Assembly (NCBI GenBank): GCA_958267355.1
Contig: OY279575.1
Coordinates: 790,335 to 854,334, forward strand
Direction: 5' to 3'
Source of the DNA: an uncultured Alphaproteobacteria bacterium
GTDB lineage: Bacteria > Pseudomonadota > Alphaproteobacteria > JALCBB01
DNA: 64,000 nucleotides
Of the stretch, positions 16,244 to 28,200 are shown piece by piece; the stretch's first letter is position 1, and every line of letters starts with the position of its first letter. Position numbers and translations under genes: made by a program. Under the pieces are notes generated by a model. It saw nothing but the letters and a program-made list of their open reading frames with translations. It made no database searches and had not been told where the DNA came from.

Positions 16244-19200
16244 TTAGCACCCGCCTGTGTTGTAATTATTAGTATGAACAGGAATAAAGAATTTGTGCTG
16301 AACTTTTGCCCCTGGATATGAACCCACTCCATGCGCACCCAAATGGGCTTCGTTGAACGAATAGGGGCCGAGAAGCTCAGCGGTAAAAGTTATGTTAGAT
16401 TGCTTGAAGCCTTGACGCCAAGGTTTATCAAAGATATCGTTAATTTTTATCTTTACATAACGCTCTCTGCTTATCATGTAAGATATATGCTCTCTTGATC
16501 TTGTTGGACTTGCCTGAAAATCATTTTTTTGGTACAACCTCAGGTTTTGAAGGATCCTTTGTTGCTCCGAAATTGATATTTTGTTACCTCGATGAGTAGA
16601 ACTGTACCCACTATTTGAATTGTACCTATCCCCATGAAGTTTTAAGCGGAGAATATAGATGTCTGGCTCTGCATAGTTTAAAACACCTACATCATCATTT
16701 AGACCTAATTCTGCATTTGTTCTGACCCCTCTACACCTAGTTGGAGGGACAAATAATCTATCTGCGCTACCGCCCTTGCCAATCGCACCATCACCGTAGG
16801 TAGGATTAATATCATAGATTCTCGCCCACGGAGCCACCACTTCAATATCAAAAATTTGTTGAACTCTTGCACCTGAAGTTGAACCTACACCATCAGCGCC
16901 CAAGTAGGGGCTTCCGCTCGGGTAGGGGCCAAGAAGCTCGACTGTGTAGGTTTTGCCTCCAGAAGTGGAGTGATTGAAATTGAGAGTGATCGTACCAGAT
17001 TGCGTTATGGCAATAGACCTATGATCTGCACTTCCCACTCCTGTGCCTTGGCCGCCCTGTATCTGAATGCCTCCTTGGTTTTCCTGTATATGGTAGCGCG
17101 TAGAGTTAGCGTTGAAGATTGCTGTTCTTTGAGCAGCGTTCATCCCCTGAATGGTGTTTGGATTGTAATCACTATCATCTACACCGTCTGTATCCTTAAG
17201 CTTGATACGAAGGACATGAGAATTGGCAACATTTTTGAGTTTCACATATTTCAGTTTTAGAGGTCGGCCATTTGGAGTCCAAAGGCCGTAATCAGAAATG
17301 AAGCCCCCTCCCTCTTTAACGATATGTGCTGTGCGGTCATCGGCAACTTTGATATTAAAGGTCTGCACAATTTTTGCTCCTGCAGTTGAGCCTACACCAT
17401 TCGCGCCAAAGTAAGGACTATTATTCGGGTAGGGACCAAGAAGCTCAACCGTGAAGGTTTTTCCTGCAGCAAGAGAATTTTTGAAGTTAATACCCATACC
17501 TAAACTACCCGCATTTTTAAGCCTACGAATTGCACTAGAGAAATGTGTTGGCGCAGGTGTGCTTGTAGTGCTACTCACATACCGATTATCTAGCACCATG
17601 TTTACACCTGTATTTTTAGTGAAGATAGCCATTCTTTGTTCAGAGGTCAGCCCCTGAATAGTACTCGGATTGTTATCACCATCGTCCAAGTCTTTCAGCT
17701 TGAGACGGAAGATATAGGTATCATTTAAAGAGTTTGCAGTCTCCCAAATGAATTGATATGGATAATTAACACCCGCATGAATCGTAGCACCATTGGCAAG
17801 CGGGATTTGTCTACGTTGATCTCTCACATACACAGGTGGTGTCGCAGGAGCAACAGCAATATCAAAGGTTTGAACAATAGGCTGTAGGCCCTCTCGGTAT
17901 CGGTTACCAATTTGAGGAGCAACTTCTACGGTAAAAATTTTGTTTGCAGCTAAGGGGTGGAGAAATTTAATTTTGATATCTGTTGAAAGCCAGATCCTAA
18001 TTTCGTTTCCCTCTGAGGTTTCCCGCTGTGGAGAAGAATAGTTAGCAGACCATATATGAACACCAGAACCGTGCTTGAAAAGAGCTGTTCTTTGTTCAGC
18101 GTTCAAGCCTTGGATGGTGTTCGGATTACCATCGCCATCATCTATATTTTTGAGTTTAATTTGAATATTTCCATTCCAATGGAGTCTTGAGTCACTGCTA
18201 TAAAAACCATCGCTGTAATCAGCAAATTGGAAGTCCATAGAATCACCAACTTTCGTACGCAGCACCTTGCCATTGCGGATAGGATTGCCAACAGAATCAA
18301 AGAGCTTAACAACTTCTGGTGGAGCGAATTTAATTTCAAAGCTTTGAATCACTGTTTCTGGAGCATTTCGGCGCTCCGCATCTTTAGCCTCGTCTTGGGT
18401 TGCGTAGGGGCCAAAAAGCTTAACGACGAAGGTCTTGCCGGCAGCGTCCGCACGGGTAAAGTTGAATTTAATAAAGTCCGATTTCTTTATCGGAACAGCG
18501 TAGCGGCTATTGGTAGGAGTAATACCATAATACCAATCATCATAATCCCCTTTGTTCTCGTTCACAAAGGTTCTTTTGTAAGTCTCTATTTCACGAAAAT
18601 TATTAAACCCGTGACCATCTTTTAGATCTATGCGGATTGCATGCCATTGTTCGCCACCATTCGGAATAGTGAATTTGGCAAGTGCCGCTGCATCATCTGT
18701 TAAGCCCAGACTCGGTGCCAATAAGCCCTGCGTAGGAATTGCCCCGCCATCGCGTAAAGTAATTCGCCCTGGGCGCACATTGACGGTAAAGTCAAAGGCT
18801 TGATGAATTCTAGCTCCTGTAGTTGTGCCTACACCATTCGCCCCTAAGTACAGGCTATCGCTCGGATACGGACCTAAAAGCTCAAGTGTGAAATCTTTGC
18901 CCCCAGCCTTGGGATAGTTAATGCGCAAATCCAACCTTCCATCACCCGTTAGAGCGAAGGACATGTGGTCAGCAGATGTCGTTGTAGGAACTTCAGACCC
19001 AGCAACTCGCACAGTCGCAGTACTAAAGAGCTGCTCTTTTTGAGCCGCATCCAACTCGTTTTGAGCAGCATTCAACTTGTAGCCACCCTTAAACTTAAGG
19101 CGAGCAACATAAGAATTCCCTGCGCTACCAAGATCATCAAATTTCAACTGCAGATCTTCAGCAAACAACAATATAGTTCCTTCATCGGGAATACGGCCAT

Positions 19201-22200
19201 TGTCTGCTTTTAGAATTTTTGCCGTCGGAGCCAAAACATTTATATCAAAAGTATCAATTGCCGTACCTGCAGTTGCGCTTGCTGACGCTGCAAGCGCAGC
19301 CTGGGCGTATTTTGAATAGGCTATATCATCACCTATTGACTCATCAAACGGGCTTAGAAGCTCAACTGTAAAATTCTTACCTATAGAATTGGCATCCGTG
19401 AATTTTAAACCAATATTGACTTTATGCCTTACAGGTATAGACATATGATCATTACTTGTCACCTTCTTACCCAAAAAAGTCTTATGCCAAGACCTACGCA
19501 AAAAATCAGTCGCGGCAGGATTGTCAGCGATGACCTCTATGCCGTCAAAAATTGCCTTTCTATCTGCGTCATTAGTTAGCCCTTGATTGCTGTCTTTAAG
19601 CTTGACGCGAAGTACATGCCAAGGCTTAAACGCACTCGGACTCTTAATTCGAAATTCTTTAAATGCACCATGGGTTGCTAATAATCCTTCATCAGGAATT
19701 GCATCGCTGCCCTCATTCGCTTGAGCAAATTCAGCCTTCGGAGGTTCAGCAACCGTAATCTCAAAGCTTTGCTGGACAAGTCCCGTGCCTGCTCCCTCTG
19801 CTGCTGTATGCTCACTACCATTCTTGTATGGCCCCAAAAGCTCAATTACAAATGTTAAGTTCTCAAACACTGGAAAAAAGAAAAAGTTCGCAAGAGTTCC
19901 GCTCTTACTCAAAACTATGGATTGATGCATATTTGAACTAAACAAATTGTCAACATATTCCTTAGTAAGAGGATCGTACCAAATCAACGGAAGGGTGATT
20001 ATGCCATCGTCCCCCTCGACTTCTGATGCAAAATTTTCTCCATCTTTTCGCTTTATACGGAGTACGTGCGATATCGCTTCTGCCGTGTCAGGCAATTCTT
20101 TTAGCGTAAATTTAATAGGCTCGTCTCGTGGCATAGAAAAACCTGTTTTTGGAATCGCGCTACCGTCCTCTAGGGTAATTTTCCCCGACTTCGCAACTGT
20201 AATATCAAATTCTTGCTGAACTTTTGCGCCTACAGTTGTGCCCACACCCGTTGCCCCCGTGTAAGCAGTTTCATTGCTCTCGTACGGGCCCAGAAGTTCA
20301 ACCGTAAAGCTTTTGTCCACCGCATTCGCATCGGTGAATTTAAGGCCAATATCGCCCGCATCCTTCACAGGAATAGACATATGGTCATTACTTGTCACCT
20401 TGGTGCCCAAAGTTGTGTCTGTGGCTGTCACCTCTATGTTGTCAAAGACCGCCTTCCTCTCGGTAGCGTTGGTGAGTCCTTGATTGCCCTTAAGTTTGAC
20501 GCGAATCACATGAGCGTCATCCCGTACGCTTCTATCATCAAGGTAAACTTTCTGAACAGTTCTGTGCACAACAGATAACCCTCCTTCAGGAATTGTATCC
20601 TTGGCTGCGTTTGCTTGCAAAAACTGTGCTGGCGGTGCGGTGACCGTAATCTCAAAAGTTTGCTGAACACGGCCTGCACCCGTGCCTGTTGCGGCCATAT
20701 GTTCATTACTGAAGTTAAAATTAAACCCTAGTTCAGAGCTAGGCTCTGGTTCACTGTAAGAACCCAACAACTCAACGACGAAAGTCTTGCCCTCAGCATT
20801 TGGATGGCTGATTGTAATGAAACGACGCGTATACAAGAGATTGCCATCTCGGCGAATACTAAAGGATTGATGCGTATCCGAAACCGAGCGCTCACTGGGA
20901 TCCGCTGGAATACCATGCCTTGATATCAATTCATCGATAGATCCATGCGAATCGGTGCGATTGAAGATGGCTTTTTGCTGATTGGCTGTAAGTCCGTGAC
21001 CTTCCTTCAGTTTGATACGCAGAACATGTGATCCAACTCTGATATCTCGTCGTGTAATGTCGATCCCTAGAGACCTTCCCCGCTCCAGAGTCAACCCTGT
21101 CTGCGGAAGATCGCTTCCAAGTCTTGGAGTAACTCTTGCCGTCGGAGCAGAGCCAACAGAAATATCAAAACTGCTTGTAGGTGTACCACGAGTCGGATTT
21201 TCTGCTACTGTGTTAGCGATTTCTTCGCTCTCAAAGGGACCTAGAAGTTCAACAGTAAAGCTTTTTTCTGCAGAATTAGCATCTTTGAAGTTAATCCGAA
21301 TTGTACCCGATCCCTGCGCAGGAATAGATAAATCAGATCCTGTTTTCACGAATGTACCCAAAGTTGTACCGTCCGCTGTCACCTCTACGGCGGCAAAGAG
21401 TTTCTTTAATTTTTCATTTGTGAGTCCGTGATTACCCTTCGGTTTGACACGAATGACACGATATTTGCCTGCTTCGCTTTCCTCAAAGCGCAAATCAAGC
21501 GTATTGCCTTGCGGGATAGCCACCCCTTCATAAGGAATTGCCTCTCCATTGATTTGGACGATCTTCACCGTCGGAGCGACACCAACAGAAATATCAAAGC
21601 TGTCTATCGCCGTACCAGCTGTTGCGCTCTGTGCCGCCGCAATCGCGTTGGTTGCGCTTGCTATATCGGCAGCGCCTTCATCAAACGGGCCCAAAAGCTC
21701 AACCGTGAAGGTTTTGCTTTCCGCATTTTCATCGGTGAAGGTGAGGCCTATTTCTGTGTTTCCAAAGATCCCGACAATAGACGCATGGTCGCCACTCGTC
21801 ACAAGAGAAAATGATTCAGAGTCCGCAGTGTCAATCAATTGCAAGCTACCAAAAATCGCTTTTCTATCTTCAGCATCTTCTAGTCCTTGATTGCCCTTAA
21901 GCTTGACACGAAGCACATAGGCATCACGCAGTCCATTTCGGGTAACTATGAACCGCTGTTGTGCATTATGCGCCACCGACAAACCATTCGCAGGAATTTC
22001 GCTTCGCCCAGAGGTAAGGAACTTAGATTTCACAGGCTCAGCAACCGTAACTTCAAAGGCTTGTTGGACATCCCTAGGCCCTGCGCCTGTGTATTCTCTC
22101 CCTATCGGATATCTTCCTAAAATCTCAACAACGAAGGTTTTGCCTTGCGCGTTCGGATGACGAAGCGTAATGCTGAAGTTTCCGTCCAGATGGACTGGAA

Positions 22201-25200
22201 TGGATTGATGGATATCCGACGCGACGAGCTCTCCAAGATGCACACCACCCTGTATAATCGGATCCAAATTTCCATTTGGAAGGGTCGTTTTAAAGATTTT
22301 TCGTTGTTGCGCCCGCGTGAGCCCATGACCTTCTTTCAACTTGACACGAATTACATGCAATCGATTCCTTACGTCATCCAGTTCGTCCAGTTTCAATCTC
22401 AAAGTTTGACCACGTGCCAAAGTTTCACCTCTCTGCGGAATTTCACTATCATCGCTTCGGGTAACCTTTACTGTTTGAATCCCAACATGGATATTAAAGC
22501 TACTTGTCGGAGTTCCAACCGTTCGGCTTGCCGCCGCTGTGTTGGCTTCGGCTTCAGAATCAAACGGACCCAGAAGCTCACCTATGAAATTTTTGCCAGC
22601 CGCCTTGGTGTCTCCAAAGTTAATGCGAATGATACCCGAGCCCCGCACAGGAATAGACAAATGGTCTTTTGTGTGCACAGGTGTGCCGACAGTTGTGCCT
22701 TGACCTGTCACCTCTATGGCGGCAAACAGTGCTTTTAGCTGCTCGTCGGTTAGCCTAGAGTCATGTTCTAGTTTGATACGAATGACACGGTACTTATCTG
22801 TTTCTGTGTCTTCAAAGCCTAAATCATATGCAATTCCTTGGGTGATTCGCAGTCCGCTGCCACGCGCAATCGCCCCACCTCCCACTGGAACAAGCTTTGC
22901 TTTCGGAGTCGCACCAACAGTAATATCAAAAGAGTCCACTACCGTACCAGCCGTTGGGCTTTGTGTGGCCGCAATCGCGTTGGTTGCGCTTGCTAAGTCG
23001 GCGGCTCCTTCATCATATGGGCCCAGAAGCTCAACTGTGAAGGTTTTGCCTGCCGCATTTTCATCCCAAAATGCCAAACTTAAATTTACGTACGAACTCG
23101 GAAGTAGAGGTAGTGCTATATGCTCGCTACTTATGATTTTAGTACTTATACTTCCCCCACCAATCTCTAGGGTATCAAATATTGCCTCTCTATCGGCGGC
23201 GTTGGTGAGCCCTTGGTTATTATCTTTGAGCTTCACACGAAGCACATGGAAGGTTGGTAGCCCGTTCCAAGAAATCTTAAATCTATGCTCTTTACCAAAC
23301 TCCGCCGAAACGCCATCCGTAGGAATCTCCCCTCGCTCACTGGTAAGGAACTTAGATTTCTCAGGCTCGGTTACTGTAACTTCAAAGCTCTGTTGAACTT
23401 TTGCTCCTGTGCCCGTGCCTGTGGCGGCTGTGTGCTCACTGCCCTTTGTGTACGGGCCCAAAAGCTCAAACACAAAGGTTTTACCTTCAGCCGCTGGAGG
23501 GTCGAGAACAATGTCGAGGTCATTTGCAGTCTGATAGACAGGAAGGGCTTGGTGGGTATCGGATCTAACCAACGAGCCAAACGAGCCATGGGTACCCGTA
23601 GAAGCAGTCAAAAGCCCAGATGATTTGAAGATTGAACTTTGCTGTTCTGTGTTTAGCCCATGCCCGTCCTTCAGCTTGACGCGGAGAGTATGCGATGGAG
23701 GGTTCGTCTCAGATGCTTGGCTAAAGCCAAGGCGCATAGTTTGACCGCGTACCAGAGTTTCACCCGTCTGCGGAAGAGTATTACCATCACCTTTGAGAAT
23801 CCGCGCCGTTTTTTCGTCAACATGGATATCAAAGCTGTCTATCACCGTGCCAGCCGTGGCACTCTGTGCTACCGCAATCGCGTCGGTTGCACTCGCTATG
23901 CTGGCGACTCCTTCATCATACGGGCCTAAAAGCTCAACTGTGAAGCTTTTGCCCACTGAATTTGCATCGGTGAATGTAATCGAGGGAGTGCCCCCTTCCA
24001 CCATAGGAATAGACATATGGTCGTTACTCACCACCTTCGTGCCTATCGCAGAGCTGGAGGATACATTTATACCGCTAAAGACCGAATTTCTTGTTGCAGC
24101 GTTGTTGAGTCCTTGATTGTTATCTTTGAGCTTAACACGAAGCACATGGTAATCCCAAAGTCTATTTACAGTAAGTCTGAAACCCAGCGGCTTGCCAAGT
24201 GCTGTTGATAAACCATTTGCGGAAATGTCAGTGCTACTTGCGGTGTTGAATTTTGCTTTCACAGGCTCGGTGACCGTAACCTCAAAGGTCTGTTGAACTT
24301 TTCCTGTGCCTGTGCCTGTTGCGGCTGTGTGCTCACTACCCTGCATGTAGGGGCCTAAAAGCTCCACCACGAAGGTTTTACCCTCAGCCTCTGGAAACGC
24401 AAGGTTCATAAAAGCACTGCCGTCCCGATGAGTCAGAGACAAAGCTTGGTGTTCATCCGACACTCCGCCTAGTAGGCCAAAAATAAGATTAACATTTCCA
24501 TTTGAATCGATGCGTCTGAAGATTGCCCTCTGCTGTTCGGCAGTCAGCCCATGCCCTTCTTTTAATTTGATACGAATTACATGCGATTCTGTTATCAAGT
24601 CAATTCGTTTTCTAATGTAAAGTGCCAGAGACTGACCGCGTACCAGAGTGGTACCTGTCTGCGGAAGAACGCTATTGTCTTGCTTTGTAAACCTTGCCGT
24701 TGGAGTAGCAGCAACAGCAAGATCAAAGCTACTTTTCGCCGTGCCAGCAGTCGGACTTGCCGCCGCCGTATCGGCTTCGGCTTCTGACTCAAACGGGCCC
24801 AGAAGTTCCACTGTGAAGTCTTCATCCGCCGAGTCAGTTCCCTTGAAATTAACCCGCACCGTGCCTGCACCCTGCACAGGAACCGCAATATGATCTCCCG
24901 TCACCACAGGCGTGCCCACGGTTGTGCCCTCACCTGTCACCTCTATCGCGGCAAAGATTGCCTTGCGCACTTCTGCGTCGGTGAGCCCGTGGCCAGGCTT
25001 GAGCTTAATGCGAACAACACGGTGCTTGTTGCTACCGCCTCCCTCAAGGCGTAAGTCAAGCGGATTACCCTGGGCGATGGACACTCCTGCCTCAGGTATC
25101 GCCTTGCCGCCCGCTTCCGTGATTTTCGCAGGCAGAACGGCACCAACGCTTATATCAAAGCCATCTAGTACCGTGCCGCCCGTTGGGCTTGCCGCCACTC

Positions 25201-28200
25201 TGTTGGCGTTGGTTGCATCTGCAAGGTCGGCAATACCTTCATCATACGGGCCCAAAAGCTCAACTGTGAAGGTTTTGCTTTCCGCATTTTCATCGGTGAA
25301 GGTGAGGCCTATTTCTGTGTTTCCAAAGATCCCGACAATGGACGCATGGTCACCACTCGTCACAAGAGAAAATGATTCAGAGTCCGCAGTGTCAATCAAT
25401 TGCAAGCTACCAAAAATCGCTTTTCTATCTTCAGCATCTTCTAGTCCTTGATTGCCCTTAAGCTTGACACGAAGCACATAGGCATCACGCAGTCCATTTC
25501 GGGTAACTACGAACCGCTGTTGTGCATTATGCGCCACCGACAAACCATTCGCAGGAATTTCGCTTCGCCCAGAGGTAAGGAACTTAGATTTCACAGGCTC
25601 GGCAACCGTAACTTCAAAGGCCTGCTGAATTATCCCTATGCCTGTGCCCGTGCCTGTCGCAGCTGTGTGCTCACTACCCTTCGTGTACGGACCCAAGAGC
25701 TCAACCACAAAGGTCTTACCCTCAACTGCTGGACGATTGAGCGGAAGGTTAAAACGACGCACAGACTGATAAACAGGAATCGCTTGGTGACCATCTGATA
25801 CAACCAACGAACCACTATAGCGAGCATCAATACTAACCAACGGAATAGTATTTCCGCTACGATAGGTGGCTCTAAAGATTGCTTTTTGCTGTTCTGCGTT
25901 CAGCCCATGACCGTCTTTCAGCCTGATGCGGATAACATGCGACTTGGTTTCTGATTCAGGCAGTTCATCCAATTTCAAGCCAAAGAATTCACCCCGTGGC
26001 AGAGTCAAACCCGTTTGCGGGAATGCGCTGTTGATTAGATTTGATAACCTTGCAGTCGGCGGAGCAGCAACAGCAACAGAAAAACTACTTTTCGCCGTGC
26101 CAACAGTCGGACTTACCGCCGCCGTGTCAGCTTCGGCTTCTGACTCAAACGGGCCCAGAAGCTCCACCGTGAAGCCTTTGTTCGCCGAGTCAGCTCCCTT
26201 GAAGTTCATCCGCACTGTGCCCGCACCCCGCACAGGAACCGCCCAGTGGTCTTTTGTTTTTACCGGCGTGCCCACAGTCGTGCCTGTGCTTGTCACCTCT
26301 ATGGCGGCAAAGACCGCCTTGCGCACTTCTGCGTCGGTGAGTCCGTGGCCAGGCTTGAGCTTAATACGGATAACATGGTGTTCACTTCCGTCGCCGCTTT
26401 CTTCAAAGCGCAGGTCAAGCGTGTTGCCCTGCGGAATAGACACCCCTGCAGTGGGAATTGACTCTCCATCTTTTTGCGTAAAGCCCGTGCAAGATTCATC
26501 GTCGTTAACAACAATCTTCAGAGTGTTCGGAAAATCTGTATTGGTTGCGTCAGGCTTGTTGTGTAGCTCCGTGCCTTCGTCTTCAGAAGCCGCCCGCGCC
26601 TGCTTAAACCTCTGTGCATAGGCTTCACTCAGACTCGTCGCCGTGGCGTAGGTCTTCTCAGCAGGCGTGAGATACAGAGCCAAAGCCCGCGCCCGACAAA
26701 TTTGATCTTGCTTGACTCGCAGTTTTAAGGTTTTTGTCGTAGCACCTGCCTCTATGGCAAAGGACAAAGCACCGCCACCGACTTTTGTGAAGTCTGTGGT
26801 TAACTCGGCTGAATTGCGGAGCTGTGTGCTCGGTGTCTCGCCACGCGGAATCGTGTTCAGGGTATAAGCAAGCGCATCAGCAGGAACCTTACTCGCCGTC
26901 AAAGTTAGGGTAATCGTGCGCTCTTCTTTCGTGCCGTTTTCTTCTACTGTGTCTTTATCAGTAGACAAGGTAATGGTCGGAGGCGTATCTGCGCTTTCAT
27001 CGCTCAGGGTAATCGGTAGTGTGTTACCCAACAAATATAATCCGTCATCTGATGGTAGCGTTTTGCTGAAAAGAGCAATATCACCACCCCATAGGGTTTC
27101 TGTGTAATCTGCCTGTGCCGCCGCCGCTGTTGTGTGCTGGCTATCACTGATACGCGTTGTTTTGCCTGTCTCATCGGCGAGATACAAACCCGTCAAGGTC
27201 ACATTAAACTGCTCAGGAAGTTCATAGGCATCGCCGATCTGCGACCAGATGGATGGTGCTGTAAATAAATGACTATACTGTCCCGCATCGTCAGTAGCAT
27301 CAAAAGCTCCACGCCCCTGCCCGCTTACCGAGGTATAGAAAGTTGTACCCCGCAAGTTGGCATGCAAATCATCATTGCTTGCGCCTGCAGAATCCGATTT
27401 CGGCGTTATCCTATAGGCGATATGCATTAAAAATGCCGCTGGATCTCCGTTCAAAGCATACGGTTGCTTCAAGAAGTGTTCATCTTTGTACAGGGGTGCA
27501 TCTTCTTCCAAAAGTGCCCATAAAGTTCTGATTATAGGGGTTACACCAAATGGATAGGTGACACCTTCTTTAACTTTAATAAACTCTAAAGGAGCGTAAA
27601 CGCCAACATTGATTTTGTCATCGCTATCAATAGACAGTGCGACTTGCTTGTTTGCCGTAGTGGTTTGTAAGTTCGGCCACTCGCCTTCTGTGCGTTTCAA
27701 ATTCAAAGTCGCGGTGAACTTTTCTATGTCCTCTATCACAATTTCATCGTTGACAGACAAACGAACAAACAATTCGCTCTTGCCCGCTTTTAAAGTGCCA
27801 ACCAGAATTAGCGTTTTGTCCGGCTTGGTTTCCTCGCTGGAAACGCTCTTCCAAGCAATTGTGCCTGTCGCACCCGAGTCTGGATTCACCGTCGCAGGGG
27901 CTTTAAAATCATCCCGCAGGAGCTTCGTCTGACCACTGGTCTGGTTTAGGGTAATCTCAAAGGGCAAGTCAGTGTCTGAAGTCTTCTGGGTCGCGCCATC
28001 GGCAAGCCGTATCCGCAAAAGATAGCTAAAGTCTTCTGTGTTCGTGGCTCCGAGTGATGTAGCCGACCAGTCGTCTAGCCCCGCAACTTCAGAATAGGAA
28101 GGCGACTCCTTGCTGATCTGCGACACCTTCAAAGTGGCTTCGGCTTCGTCTGTATCCAGCACAATCAGCTTTTGCGCCACGCTGTCAGATGTGATACGCG

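Larger units (their letters stand above)
16250..26490 (-). repeat. Array of 22 VELLGPY repeats in the first giant protein
   Basis: Twenty-two tandem units of about 140-190 residues (422-567 bp, mean near 466 bp). Each has, in order: an 'IPxxGLxxxxGxxLxF' opening, a 'HVIRIKLKxGxGLTxxQxxxIF' strand-helix, 'DHxSIPV', 'IxFxxAxAxGKxFTVELLGPY', a short variable Gly/Thr-rich loop, and a closing 'VQQxFDIxV' strand. The ELLGP-encoding positions fall near 16360, 16927, 17430, 17905, 18405, 18866, 19355, 19832, 20287, 20765, 21237, 21688, 22110, 22566, 23018, 23453, 23923, 24352, 24797, 25249, 25688 and 26155. I do not recognise the family. Confidence 0.9.

Noticed and set aside
16250..26490. CRISPR array, considered because of many regular repeats
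   Set aside because: The period is about 466 bp, the units are coding and diverged, and there are no short identical repeats with unique spacers.
19947..26621. Plus-strand open frames of 100-230 codons opposite the giant genes
   Set aside because: All are antisense to continuous coding sequence with repeated composition; none shows a recognisable domain or start signal.
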